Shown piece by piece: positions 25,566-40,992 of a stretch of DNA of 64,000 nucleotides (within the stretch, counting starts at the first letter, position 1; each line of letters opens with the position of its first letter). The notes below the pieces were generated by a model. The model was not told the DNA's origin, made no database searches, and saw nothing but the letters and a program-made list of their open reading frames with translations. The position numbers and the translations under genes are program-made. Origin of the DNA: Latrodectus hesperus (Eukaryota; Arthropoda; Arachnida; Araneae; Theridiidae). The stretch lies in the NCBI GenBank assembly GCA_037975125.1, contig CM075852.1, positions 14,040,011 to 14,104,010 on the forward strand, written 5' to 3'.

Positions 25566-27160
25566 ACAAATGTAGAGTGGTGGCGCCATTCATTCAAGAC
25601 AATGCCCTGCTACTGAGAATGTACACTGCAATCATTTAAATGCTCAAAAGTCATCGACAGATTTCAGTCAATTTAAGGAATCCACCGCTCTAATTCTACA
25701 GCGACGCTCTTGCAAGCAGTCATGTCCAGTCAGTCCTTTAAACATCGCAGTCTTTCTTAGAAAACTGGGAACAGTTCTCTCCTCCCCAGAATCTTCCATC
25801 GCTTATCGCTTGCACATTGAGTCATACCCTATTTGAGAGTTTTTCTAACAGCCGGAATATCAAACAATTAATAATCTTTAAAAAAATGTGGGAATGATTT
25901 ATACACTGTTTTAACAAAGATCTTTTCTTAGCCAGATTTTTCATAGGCCATAATTCCACAATGGGCAGGAATCCATTGGAAGGAAATTCTGAGTGTAAGC
26001 ATTCTTAAGCAAGGCTCTACATTATAATAATCTTTGAGACTTATTCTGATGATTCAAAAGGGGTTGAAGCGCACTTTTAGAATCTGACAATATGACAGCT
26101 CTTACAATATAATTGCAGCGAATCGACAGTTGTTGAATAGCTAAAGTAATATCTTCAATTTCATTATAAAAGTCATTAGGTAAGAGGTTCGATTAGTAAG
26201 TAAAAATTAAATAGCTCACCTGCTCTAACACCACGTGTCCTCTTCAACATAAAGCCATCAGTGAAGACACGAAATCATTCATTTTTCAGGAGATCGAATC
26301 TCAATAGTTTCCATTGTAAAAAAATGATTTTGAATCACTCATTTCGTTCAAAACAACTCTTTGTATAAGATCAAAGTTTACATTCAAATTCAAAAAGTCC
26401 AATGGACAAAAGGGAGAAGGTAATAGACTAATAGACCTTATTCAAAGAAACATATTCTCTCAGAACAGCTTGGATAAAGCCTATCTGAGTTTTAAGATTT
26501 CTAAAAAAACTATTTTTAAAGATAAAGATTGGGCATGCAAACGCACGACTTTCTGATATAATAGGATCACTTATCTCTTAATAAAATCACGAATAGGATT
26601 GCACCGGTTGTGATCTGCATTGAGAGTAGTTCTTACTGCTCTAGAAATAGCTTGGTTTCGGAAAACTTTTAGGTTTTGAGTCGCATTCTCTGGAGTCGTA
26701 ATGAGGATTTTGCTGCAGTATCCAATAATTGGTTGCATGGATAATTTATAAATAGTTATTAATGTCTGGCATTTTAAGTGAGGATAGAAAATGCAACACA
26801 AGTATTTAGTAGAATCATTATGCTGAATATCTACATTTTTACTATCGAATTCGGGGTGTGATTCAAATGAGAAACTGGTAAGTGCTCTAGCTGTTATCAT
26901 ACTGGATTTTAGGCCCCAACATTCCAGCTCTTTCAATGTACTGTTAAGAGTTCTTCTTAAATCATCCTGTTTCGCTTTTCAATCACTGCTTTAGATAATT
27001 AAATTGTCTGCAAAAAGAGCAGAATCCACCTACAGTGTCAAAGTTTTCAGTAAAACATTAATAAAAATTTTAAAAAAATTTTGCTGAGTATGGTTCCTTG
27101 CGGAAGGTTAGTCTCAGTTTAAAACTAGAAATGCTGTAGCCATATCTAACAGAAAAACGT
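25566..27160 (-). pseudogene. Jockey-like LINE ORF2 remnant (RT-RNase H)
   Basis: Read on the - strand from about 27110 downwards. First comes the RT motif NLPQGTILS, then the catalytic box as SALFADNLII (near 27030; usual FADD, so the second aspartate reads N). A 121-residue open stretch (26936-26571) follows, with the thumb-region motif IYKLSMQPIIGYCSKIL and FRNQAISRAVR. The RNase H domain has FTDGF (near 26265), LSDSKSALQPL (near 26060-26090) and WIPAHCGI (near 25965-25985). A decayed terminal block with LDMTACK-type remnants ends near 25566 with an A-rich end. Stops and frameshifts are frequent. The upstream endonuclease and ORF1 are absent: a 5'-truncated, inactive copy. Confidence 0.8.
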
Positions 27161-27950
27161 ATTAATAACAAGTAATTATAGCTTACTGCATGTTATCTAA
27201 TAAACTATGATCATTGTTTTTGGTCATTTTATTGCATAAAGATCTAATATAGTAAAATTAACATTCTTTTATCATCATGAATCTGGCCTAGCTGTATTTT
27301 TGCTCTAACAATCAAGTTTGGAGTGGTATTAAATGTATGCTAAGTTATTTATCTTGATGGAAAAACATAAATTATAAGTTCATATCAAGAATTTAAAATA
27401 ATTTGCTTCGTTTATACCAGAAGGAATTTTAAAACATTATTGCCTGTAACATTGTCTAAGAGCTATGAGAGTGAACGTCTAAGAGTTGCGTGATTCAAAA
27501 GCCCAATAATTTACCGTGTACTTTACTTAAATTACTTTGAAACAGGATTGGGGTCTGTATCAATAACCACAGTTTTTTAATAAATTGACAAACTCAGAAA
27601 ATATGAAAAAATAGTGTTCTCATGTGTTTTATAACGTATTTGAACTTATAAGCCAAACAGTCGTCCAGCTTGAAAGCAATATAAATTTTCCTTTAAAAAG
27701 ATTTTGTTCTTTCAGGTAAGTCTTCTACCTTTAAAGTCTAATTAGATATGTTGAAAGCTTCTTTTAGAGAATAAATATGAACCTTCCAATCACTCTTCTT
27801 GTCTAAAAGCACAGTATCGTATTCGTAATTCCTAATGTACATCATAATATATGAAACTCTTAACACAGTTGTAGCAACAACGCAGAATTTAATTGAATCG
27901 TCTTTTTCTATTCTGCTATTTAGAGTATTTCACTGTTATCTTCCGTTTGC
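27161..27950. other. AT-rich DNA, no gene seen
   Basis: No coding or repeat feature recognised between the LINE remnant and the next SINE. Confidence 0.5.
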
Positions 27951-27954
27951 GATG

Positions 27955-28215
27955 TCCTGGTTGGTTAGGATTTCTTTCTCTTTTTATGAAGAACCTTAGG
28001 GTTCATTACTGGTGAATGGGGCACGTAAAGTATGTCGAGGAATGTCCTCCATATGAAATGGTACATCTGGAGGTGACATGCCAAGTCTCGGGGTCTTCTG
28101 TTTAGTCCCTGTTACTAAATGACTCAGACTCACTCAGATTTGGGGCAACGAGGACAACCCACTGGGTGCTCCACTATATAAGTTGACATCACTTCCACCC
28201 CTTGCAATGCTGAAA
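27955..28215 (+). repeat. tRNA-derived SINE, family III
   Basis: A decayed head (TCCTGGTTGGTTAGGATTT as A-box region) is followed by the family III body: GTCCTCCATATGAAATGGTA, then CCAAGTCTCGGGGTCTTCTG, then GGGGCAACGAGGACAACCCA. Same order as in 12240-12520. Confidence 0.7.
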
Positions 28216-28746
28216 AAATGGAATATTCTTGTAGCCCTACATTAGAAATAAAATAATCTTCTATTTGCTTCGACATTTTCTAAACGTGCTCGATATCATA
28301 GTAAATGTTTTATTCAGTTTTTTCAGCGTGAATTAATGTTCATTTCTTCCTAGTTGTAATATTTAAAAAAACATTTTTCTTCTTTTAAACTGTAAAATAT
28401 TTCGCTCAATTTTTTTAATGAAAATAGATTATAGTTTCAACATGAAATAAGAATTATACGTATTTTATGACAATTGAATGGTGAATAGTTTACAAAATGA
28501 AATCCAACGTTACAAGTTAAAATAAATGTGTACTAAAAATAAATAATAATAGCATGTGTAGGACGTCATAATATAATGAAAATTGCTTTAAGTATACCTG
28601 AAATGTAACAATATGAATAAAATGTAAAACCTATTGGAAGTTATGAAAATCAATCTTCCTAAAGCTGGCGGTTCTTCACATTTTAAGAAAATTAATGCAA
28701 ATAATTTGAAGGGACTAACAAGGATATGTGTTTACTTATTTTGCAG
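28216..28746. other. Upstream sequence / presumed intron
   Basis: AT-rich sequence leading to the acceptor TTACTTATTTTGCAG (ends 28746). No upstream exon of the neuropeptide gene could be identified here or further left. Confidence 0.4.
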
Positions 28747-28907
28747 AATGTCCCCCGGCAAAAGATGGCACCGAGCGTTTTTCATGCCCCTCACCAGATA
28801 GAACGAACCGTTACCGATGCATAGATGACAGATCCTTGTGTGATGGTTTCATTGATTGCCCAAATGCAGAAGATGAGGATATGAGAGCTTGCATGTTCTA
28901 CAAAACG
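28747..28907 (+). CDS. LDLa-domain exon of a prohormone-4 / IDLSRF-like neuropeptide precursor
   Basis: This internal exon is bounded by a good acceptor (pyrimidine stretch, TTTTGCAG before 28747) and a GTTTGT donor at 28908. It opens in phase 1 (the first codon completes as Glu if the upstream exon ends in G) and closes in phase 0. It encodes one LDL-receptor class A module of about 50 residues. All six cysteines are present (ECPP, FSCPS, YRCID, SLCDG, IDCPN, RACMF), as are the acidic calcium-site residues around CDGFIDC and EDED. Its closing residues FYKT join in frame to TKAHLDVLADALLRWARGR of the next exon. From memory, this LDLa plus that tail is the C-terminal half of insect prohormone-4, the secreted precursor of the IDLSRF-type peptide. 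It would be made in neurosecretory cells and enter the secretory pathway. Signal peptide and peptide-bearing exons were not found in this window. An unrelated secreted LDLa protein is the main alternative. Confidence 0.85.
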
Positions 28908-28947
28908 GTTTGTACAAAATACATTTTCTATGATTTCTAATTCCAGC

Positions 28948-29085
28948 AATATCCTCCAAGTGAAGTATTATCTATGACAGTGGTTGCTCAACCAGTGGGG
29001 GTTTTCTGCTCGGCCCCTATTCTAAATTACCAAGATTCCCACAAGGCAGCTAACAGTACTATGTTGGTGCGACACAACAATTAGC
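28948..29085 (+). repeat. SINE family III fragment in the intron
   Basis: Matches the body of the copies at 12376 and 28043: AATATCCTCCAAGTGAAGTA, then GGGGTTTTCTGCTCGGCCCC, then GACTCACRAGGCAGC-like. The tRNA head is missing. It starts about 40 bp after the donor site. Confidence 0.65.
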
Positions 29086-29226
29086 TAACTTTAACTGTAA
29101 CATATTAATATGTATGGTAGATACTCAATTTTACGAACCTCTGATTCACAAATTCTCGTTGTCTTACAAACTAATGGCTACTCCCTAATAATGTGATACA
29201 GACATAATGATAATTTTAAATCCTAT

Positions 29227-29297
29227 TTAACCCAGATAAGCCTACTGTTCTATATTCTACTGTCCTAAATATAGGACAGTAGGCTTATCTGGGTTAA
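29227..29297. repeat. Near-perfect 30-bp inverted repeat (hairpin)
   Basis: The left arm 29227-29256 (TTAACCCAGATAAGCCTACT...) and the right arm 29268-29297 are complementary with a single mismatch, around an 11-nt loop. CTACTGTCCTA of the loop also resembles part of the arms. It lies in the intron of the neuropeptide gene. Confidence 0.9.
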
Positions 29298-30315
29298 GAA
29301 CGGAAATTTTTATATTTATTTTTGCAAACTCAATTTTATACATGTTTTGCTTACATTTATTTTTTTTTCCAGTTCCATAGTTGAGAAATTTGGATTTCAT
29401 TGGAACATTGTAAATCTTTCGAATTATGAATAACTAATAGCACAACTAATTTTAAGTATAGATTTATTTTAAGAAATTCATATGAACTTTTTCTTTTCTA
29501 ACTCTCGTCTTGCAAATAGACATCAAAGGATAATCAATGGCTTGAAATGGAAGTAGAGAAATTTGCTTTTTCAAAAACTAAAGATGTAAAATCGAACAGT
29601 CTGTTTGCAATCAATTTCTCAATATATGTTTGGAATAATGCTGCATAAGAAATGATATTGCTGCCATTTTGACATGTTGGTCTTTAACTAAGATAACCGA
29701 AGTAACTGAAGAAAGCCAAGAACACCTGTTGACTTGAGGAAAGATGAGTGACTCACTCATGAACTTCGACAAGAAATACATTGCTGTCTGAAATACCATT
29801 ATTGCCAAAGTATTTTATTCATAAAGGAAGAGAAGTGTGTTAGATAAAAAAATGACAAAATAATAAATAATTATTTTGTCATTTTAAAGCAATAAAAACT
29901 ATTTGATATAAATGAGAGAAAATTTTCCCACTACACTCAATTTTGAACATTTTTAATTAGTTCTGTCGTTAAAATGATATGGCTTAAAGAAACAAATTTT
30001 CAACAAGAATGTTTCTATAATTCTGCTTAAAAAAAGAGTGACTCTTTTTAATATTTAACGATTCATGAAATTTTAAAACTATATTTAAATTAAGTGCTTT
30101 AAATTTAAATAGTTTCAAAACGTTTCATGGTGCTTGTCAATGTACTTCCACGAATTTGTCTTTGTTACTTTGAAAATATGAACGAACCAACTTGAAAGAA
30201 TTTTTTCATTAGATTTTAAAAAATGAAAGTACATTCTCCAGTATTTCCTTTACATTTCGAAACAAGTTTGAATCATTGATTATGTTGTTTTTGATAGCAG
30301 CACTTCTTGTATAGT

Positions 30316-30340
30316 GTCTCTCTCTCTCTCTCTCTCTCTC

Positions 30341-30397
<57 letters not shown>
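30316..30397. repeat. (TC)n(TA)n microsatellite in the intron
   Basis: (CT)n at 30317-30340 runs directly into (AT)n to 30397. The open frames over it on both strands are artefacts. Confidence 0.95.
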
Positions 30398-30401
<4 letters not shown>

Positions 30402-30651
30402 AAGTTATGTTGCTTAAATTGTACAATGAGAAGCTTTCTTTCAGTTACGGTTATGAGTATGTCAAAATTGACTTGATAAATTTTTCAATAGGATGCATAT
30501 TTCTGAAAATGTATAGAGATATACATTACATGATCTTAGGTTCACTAATTTTTTTATGGTACACGCGCTGTCTATAAAACGAACATAAATCTGGTAATAT
30601 TTTGAAATTAATTTATACAAAAGATTAAAGTTTAATCTCCATTTTTTTCAG

Positions 30652-30714
30652 ACCAAGGCACACCTGGACGTTCTGGCTGATGCCCTCCTCCGATGGGCCA
30701 GAGGAAGATTCTGA
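30652..30714 (+). CDS. Terminal exon of the prohormone-4-like precursor
   Basis: It starts after a strong acceptor (ATTTTTTTCAG) in phase 0 and encodes TKAHLDVLADALLRWARGR with one more Thr before and a final Phe, then TGA at 30712-30714. The helical, dibasic-poor tail directly after an LDLa module is the feature that suggests the prohormone-4 family. It joins the LDLa exon 1.74 kb upstream without breaking the frame. The AATAAA at 30801-30806 lies 87 bp past the stop and could serve as the poly(A) signal. I am fairly sure that it is a real coding exon, less sure of the family name, which rests on memory. Confidence 0.8.
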   Translation, partial: TKAHLDVLADALLRWARGRF

Positions 30715-30800
30715 AGACATGTGCTGTGTGGACAACCAGATGGCAGGATGTAGAATAGATTGTTATTTTTAATGAACTCAAAGAAAGAATTAAAAATACA

Positions 30801-30806
30801 AATAAA
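30801..30806 (+). terminator. Putative poly(A) signal AATAAA
   Basis: First AATAAA after the stop codon of the terminal exon. The hexamer is frequent by chance in such AT-rich DNA, so this is a suggestion only. Confidence 0.35.
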
Positions 30807-30829
30807 CGGTCATTTTAGTCTTTGACAAA

Positions 30830-31535
30830 TTGGTGATTTCACGACAAGTTCTGTTCCTAAGTCTACCTCTCATCCCTTAAATGACGTAAAATAAAATTGT
30901 GTAAAAACAAAATAATTGAAAGGGCATTCAATGCCAAAACTGTGATGCCTCCTTCTGATTGAAGCATACATATCCTTTTTGCTGAACTCCTTTTAACTAT
31001 AACTTTTGTGGAATTAAAAGACATTCTTTCTTGTATGTAGAAATAATATGCATGGCTTGGCTAGCAATGAATGTTCTTTAGCAATAAAATACTACAAATC
31101 TTTTAATTGAATATCGAAATTGAGAATTCAAGATGTCTGAAGAGGGTTTCCTTGCAATCTTCATATGATTGTTCTAAGTTTAAAAAAATATTTAACATGA
31201 CTCAAAAATGTTTAATTCAATCAATTTACTTGTAATCATTCAAACATATAAACGATCTTAAAACATATGAACGATGTCTTAAAACATTTAAATGTAGAAG
31301 TCTTAGAAACATAAAATTTTTCTAAGACCTCTACAACAATAAATCCTTAAAAAAAGAGGAATTTTCGAAAATAACCTGAAATTATTTTGAATTATATTTT
31401 AAGAAAATAAACAAAACTAGCGAAATATTACGAATTTGATTAAAAGGTCTTCAACTTTAGAAATCTTTAAATTTACATACACAATTTTCAATATTTTAAA
31501 GTTACGTTTTAGTATATTTAAAATATCAATTTATT
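30830..31535. other. AT-rich DNA, no gene seen
   Basis: Presumed 3' flank of the neuropeptide gene. No other feature recognised. Confidence 0.45.
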
Positions 31536-31860
31536 GTTGTTAATAACATTTTTCCCTAATACCAGACCACTTTAGGATTTTAAAACCCGAAAGCACTATC
31601 AAGTCAGAATTGATGCATTGTGGACACAAAAAATATACGCATTGGAACAAACTATGAGAGTAAGCTATCGTGGTTTCAATAGTAGGTGGACCTTCATAAT
31701 TTAGAAGCGGATACAAAGCCCCAAAGTCTTGACTCAATAGTATCCTTTCACTTTTTATGAACTTTAACCACCTCGTTGTTTGGGGTCCACAAGCTTTGAA
31801 CTTTTAGCTACAAATACGATGACTTCGGCGCCCCGCTCATAATATTTCAATAATTACTTC
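31536..31860 (-). other. Unrecognised less AT-rich segment
   Basis: On the - strand it contains a 65-residue open frame (31737-31540) and ends in GTTATTAACAACAATAA, which resembles the (CAA)n tail of the local SINEs. A decayed retroposon is possible. No tRNA boxes or protein motifs were recognised. Confidence 0.25.
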
Positions 31861-35740
<3,880 letters not shown>

Positions 35741-35947
35741 CCTGACTCCTAGGCTGTTGGTCACGTATTCGAATCCCGATTCGGGCATGTAGGTTTCTTT
35801 CTCTCTGTGTTCTGTCCTTTCTTCTGAGATGATGTATGAACCCAATAAACGGGCTTATGGAGGTATGGCGTGCGTAATGCTACTCACCTGCAAGCCCACC
35901 AGTAACGATAAAGGAGTAGCAGTTATGGTCACCCAATGCCCGCCGTA
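35741..35947 (+). repeat. tRNA-derived SINE, family Ib, 5'-truncated
   Basis: Begins inside the tRNA head (CTGACTCCTAGGCTGTTGG), then the B-box TATTCGAATCCC, the CT-rich linker, CCCAATAAACGGGC, GTGCGTAATGCTACTC and GTCACCCAATGCCCGCC. Same order as in the fuller copy at 36285-36600. A TA tract lies on the left and a short ATATATAT on the right. Confidence 0.85.
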
Positions 35948-36284
35948 AATATATATATGTAATACTTTATTATATAATTTTCGATCAGCCTATTAAACTA
36001 TTTTTAAAACTCAATAAATGTTTACATTTTTTAAGGATTTGGCGTGGCAATTTTCAGCTGAAATTCTGCAGGGTGTATTAAAATAAAATGAATTTTATTT
36101 TAATAATTTCGAGGCAAAAAGTAATTTCTTAATAGTTTTTTTTTTCTAGGACTTTGGAGGTTAGATAGTTTTTCTTTTAACGGAATATTTAGCTTAACTT
36201 ATTGCTTTATAAAGATATTTATAAAATGAAAGTAAAATGTAGAGCTTTTTGGAATACAAAAATACATGCATGTTGATATTAAAG

Positions 36285-36600
36285 CCGACCGATGGCTGAG
36301 TGGTTAGCGTTCCTGTCTCCTGAGCTGTGGGTTTTGGGTTCGAATCCCGGTTCGGTCATGGATGTTTCTTTCCTTCTCTGTTCCCTCTTGTGTTTCTCTA
36401 TCCTTTCTTCCGTGATGTTGCATGAATGTGGCCCCCCTATAAACGGGTTTGTGGTGGTATGGTGTGGGTAACGTTACTCGCCTCCGTGACTTGGTTCACA
36501 GGTGCCCGCTGGGTAACGACACATGAGTAGCATTTTCTGGCCTTGTGTAGTGGCATAGGGTTCAGTCACCCTTGTGTGCCCGCCATTGGATAAAAAAATA
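36285..36600 (+). repeat. tRNA-derived SINE, family Ib, near full length
   Basis: The head has an A-box (TGGCTGAGTGGTTAGCG, 36293-36309) and a B-box (GGTTCGAATCCCG, near 36337-36349). A CT-rich linker and the conserved block CCCTATAAACGGGTTTGTGG follow, with the 3' end GTGTGCCCGCCATTGGATAAA. A probable target duplication TTGATATTAAAG (36273-36284) and TTGATGCTAAAAG (from 36601) flanks it. The 3' end lacks the (CAA)n tail of family I. Confidence 0.88.
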
Positions 36601-36613
36601 TTGATGCTAAAAG

Positions 36614-38322
36614 ACAGTCATCTTATTTTATTAATATTTATTCATTACATTTTATTTTTATAATATTATTTGGACTATTTAGTCTTTATATGTTAAAATA
36701 CTTTAAGAGAAATCTTTATGATATGTTTTATGAGAACATATTTTATCTTCATAAATTATTCTATAAAATTTAATATATTAAATGTTTATTGCGTTAAAGT
36801 CAGCTTTCTTTACTGTGCTGCATACTTTAAACTCAATAAAAAAACTTTTTTTATTGATTTAGTTTTATTGAACTTAGTTTGACATATAAAAAAACTTTTC
36901 ATATGTCAAACTAAGACTGGAATTGTTTGTTCTTCAATTTCTTATGCAATCAGCTATATAAAACTATTAATTTAAAAAAAATAGTATTGATGTTGTAGAT
37001 GAATAAAATTTCAACATGATATTTGTCATTGATTTCCAATGCTAATAGATTTGTTATTATCAGGTCAATTTTATTTTTCTTATTTTCTTTCTTTTCTTAT
37101 TTTTGAGAATGACTCTTCACTAAATTATGGAATATACTTTATTAATTTTAGTAAGCGTGAATTTAAAAAATTTCTCAGGATATATAAATACTTTAAAAAT
37201 ATTTAAATAAAAACATAATAAATTACAAATATTTAATTAAATAAAAATCATGTCTTTAATTGGAAATTTCAGAATTTGCTTATAGTATGATTATTTCCTA
37301 TTGAATAATTCAAATTACAAACAAACATTTTTGCTTAAATTCATTTATGTTTATAAGTATTGACTAACATTTTTAAAATACGATATAGCGATAGTGTAAG
37401 TTATATTGGATAAAAACTCATTACCAATTATTTTATTCAATGATGTTGAATAATATTCAAATTCGTTTCAATCAACCTACAATTTTTTTCATCCGGAAAA
37501 AAAGCAGATTTTTAAAAATTTAATTTTTCTTAAATGAAAATGAGATTTTAAATGCTGTGATTTTCATTTCGTTATTCAAAAATATAATCCTGCAGATTAT
37601 CCTACATTTATGTTTATAATTACAATGTATTGCAGTTCAAAACACTCGGCGTCATCCTATTAATTCTACAAGTTTACATTGATGTGACGTAGTAAGGGAA
37701 GTTTACTAACAAAGAATTCTGATTGCGACAGTCTATCAGAAAACCATTTTCGCTATTTGAGTTTAATCCAAGCGTCAGTACATGCGCATGCGTATAGCCC
37801 AAAATAAATAAAGCCGAAGTAAAAGATTATTTATAGATGAATTACAATTATTATATTCATTTGATGAGTCGATTCAATTTTATTCTTTCATTTTTTTGTA
37901 AAAAATAATGTGATTGATTAACAATAGATATTTTGCGCATTCATTTAAACAGCATGTTGTACACAGAAGTAATCCAGTTTTATTTTTATCTATCATATGT
38001 AAATCAAAAACAGTTTTGTAAATGCTGAAGCATTAATTGAACTGAAAATTATTATGATAAAGTAGACATGCTAGCCCAGCCATGCTTTATATATTGAAAA
38101 AATAAGGTTTGTTTTTATCAAGGTGGTTGATAGTTTAAATCCATTGTAATGACTATTGCATGACAATCTATATTGCAATTCTCTCACCACCAGTTGTAAT
38201 GCTTACATGCAGAAATGAACTTTAAGTCTCGGTGCCTATTGTGATCGTGCTTTATTTATCCAGACATCTCAATGTGTAAGACAAGTTTTTGAAGAAATAC
38301 CTTTCTCTATATTTATCTATAA

Positions 38323-38357
<35 letters not shown>

Positions 38358-38994
38358 GGTGTAAAATAAATATATAACAAACATCTTCATGTGTCTTCGC
38401 ATTTCGTCTTCACACAACAGAGTACACACTAAATACATCAAACTTTTAACACAAATATACACAGTTATATTTAAAACATTTTTAAATTAACAGAAAATAC
38501 TTTTTTGAAACTTAGTAAAATTATTTTTAACAACTAATATTACTTTTTAAAAATAATTTTAAGAAGTCATTTTCGTTGATTCTTTTAAAATGTTCTTTTA
38601 AAAAACTAAAAAAAATCCAGTTTCAGTATTGTTAAGAAATTAAAAAATTTCAAAAAATAAATTCAGAAATTATAGCAAATATCTTTAATAAATAATTTTA
38701 AGTATTTATTTTATTAAAAAAAAGTAATTTTGTTAAAATTTCTTTTTAAAATGACTTTAATTTCCAATTTAAAAAATTAAATTAAAAAGCAAAATTTTTC
38801 ATACATCTGTGAGATCTTAGCAAGTGGATTTGTGCGCAAATGAAATATGAGGAATGAAAAATGACAAAAGTTTTCTCAGTTCTAACTCCACAGCTGCATA
38901 CTTTCTCCGATTTTCACTCATGAAATTAAAAAAAGAGCACAAATCATTTTCTTTTTAGCCTAAAATCTGAAACATATTTTTATTTTACGTAGAA
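36614..38994. other. AT-rich DNA, no gene seen
   Basis: Only AT-rich unique DNA, with a short TA/GTATA tract at 38321-38358. Confidence 0.5.
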
Positions 38995-39314
38995 TATGGC
39001 CTCATGAATTATTTTATGACATAGAACATGGACTTTATAAATCATTTCATGACATGGAACACGGACTTTATGAACCATTTTATGACACAGCACATGGACT
39101 TTATGAACCATTTTATGACATGGAACATAGACTTTATAAATTATTTTATGACATAGAACATGGGGCTTAGGAATTATTTTATGCCATGGAACATGGATTT
39201 TATGAATTATTTTATGGCGTCGAACATGGGTTTTATGAATTATCTCATGACATAGAACATAGGTTTACATAGATATTAACATTCCACAGAGCATGGGTTT
39301 ATGAATTATTTTGT
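38995..39314. repeat. 33-bp minisatellite
   Basis: About nine to ten tandem units around TGACATAGAACATGGACTTT followed by ATGAATTATTTTA. Several successive units are exactly 33 bp. Because 33 is a multiple of three, one + frame reads an 11-residue repeat (FYDMEHGLYEL-like), broken by one TAG in the fifth unit. The last units are diverged and include a longer spacer near 39265-39285. Confidence 0.9.
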
Positions 39315-39530
39315 GAATTTGCATATAAAATACATGCCTTGTCTAATACCAAAACTACTTGACTTAAGGATAATGTTACTATGCATAATATTCCAATTTT
39401 TTTACTTGTTTGTAATTCCAATTTTCGAAGATGTTGATATAAAACCTCTTGCATAGTTTAAACGAAACTCTTAAGAACATTTTAACTGTAAATGTGTGAA
39501 AACCTATGCAATACTATTTGATAGCAATAA

Positions 39531-39618
39531 GAAATTTGCACTATTCAATAAATGTTATCAAAGAAATTTGCACTATTCAATATATGTTATCAAAGAAATT
39601 TGCACTATTCAATTTCAT
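39531..39618. repeat. 32-bp tandem repeat, about 2.7 copies
   Basis: GAAATTTGCACTATTCAATA plus AATGTTATCAAA repeats three times almost unchanged, the last cut short. Confidence 0.9.
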
Positions 39619-40992
39619 CAGTTTTTCATAGTTACTATAGAACTAACATTTATTAAACTCAATTAATTAAGTTTCTTAGGCACTTTTCCAATATTTTACA
39701 TGGATGGTAATTAATTTTTTTCTTTAAATTTACTAATGTACAAGTAAAAGGAAAATTTAAGAAGGTAAGTACTTTCATAATGGTAGGAATAATAGAGAAG
39801 TCAATAAAATATACAACTAGAAAAATGCTATCAAGTTGAAAGATTTTATTGAAAAAATAATTAACTATGAAACAATCAAATAAAACAGCTTTTTTAATGT
39901 CTGACATGCAACATCTTTATTTTTTCTTTATTTATTTATTATAAAAAGCTTAATAACAACTATTAAGCTCTTGAAAGAAGTTTTTTGTAAAAGTCTTTAT
40001 TATAGATGCTACAAACGAAATGTAAATTGGAACATTGGTAAAATCTCTAAAAAACATTGAACAAAACTGGTCTTAAAAAAACTGTTTATAAAAAACATTC
40101 ACTGATTTATAATTTGTTATGGACAATCTACAAACAATCCTGTCTTCATTTTTATTGGTCATGTTTTTAATTAATTGAGAAAATTTTGCATTGAATTTTG
40201 ACGTCTTACTTAATAAATATTCCAGTTATATATTTCATAAGATTTTCAAATCAGTTCATTTTAAAGTTTAGACGAATGTTTTGAAATATAGTTTCTATTC
40301 TTAATCTCCAAAAAATGAAATAATTTAGTGATAATATACATAACCAAGTGAAGATAAAAATACACACTTTAAAAAAGACTAATATTGGAATAATTTATCA
40401 GTGAGTTAAATAACCTTGGTAAAAATTGTTAACTAATATGTTTCATAAATATACACTGTTAACACATAAGACTAGTTTGTTTATTTTCATCAGCAAAAAG
40501 AGCTTTTTTCGTTGCTTGTAATGAACTCACAAAATAATTTAAAAAGTCCTTGATAGTATTTTTTGAATCAAAATATAAGAATACCAATTTTTAGCAAAAA
40601 TTAAAATAAGCAAATTTATGATATTTTTCTAGAAAAATTACACTCAAAAATATTTAGATATTATTGAATTTGTTTGTGAGCACATAATTCAGTCTACAAT
40701 GCAAGAATTCTTAAATGTAAGAGTGCAGCGAATTCAGAGAATTCAAGTAAACCTAATATATTAGTAGTCTTTTGTTAAAAAAATACATAAAAACCTTATG
40801 TTTTTTATTATTTGAAGATTAAAATCAAATAACGTATTTCGCCAATTTTACTCTTTTTTTAAATGAAAGAAATTGATGAATTTGCTCTTTTTTTCCAAAT
40901 TGTAAAACAAACGCTATTAATAATGACTTTTTTAAATTTTTATATTCATTTCTAATTGTGTTAAAGTAGTATTTTTTGATTTTATGTAAATA
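39619..40992. other. AT-rich DNA, no gene seen
   Basis: No gene or repeat recognised before the mariner element. Confidence 0.5.

Larger units (their letters stand above)
28908..30651 (+). other. Phase-0 intron of the prohormone-4-like gene
   Basis: GT (GTTTGT) to AG (CATTTTTTTCAG), 1744 bp. It holds a 5'-truncated family III SINE, a 30-bp hairpin and a (TC)n(TA)n microsatellite. Intron identity is inferred from the in-frame joining of the two flanking exons. Confidence 0.75.

Noticed and set aside
26571..26936. 121-codon open frame as an independent gene
   Set aside because: It lies between RT and RNase H motifs on the same strand and belongs to the LINE remnant.
28728..28746. Upstream extension of the LDLa open frame
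   Set aside because: These codons are the polypyrimidine tract and acceptor AG of the intron; there is no initiator ATG in context.
36285..36360. Possible tRNA gene (Ser/Leu-like head)
   Set aside because: It has A- and B-boxes but is the head of a repeated SINE with other copies at 35741 and 48118.
38995..39314. CRISPR-like repeat array
   Set aside because: Units are contiguous 33-bp copies without distinct spacers in a eukaryotic context; it is a minisatellite.
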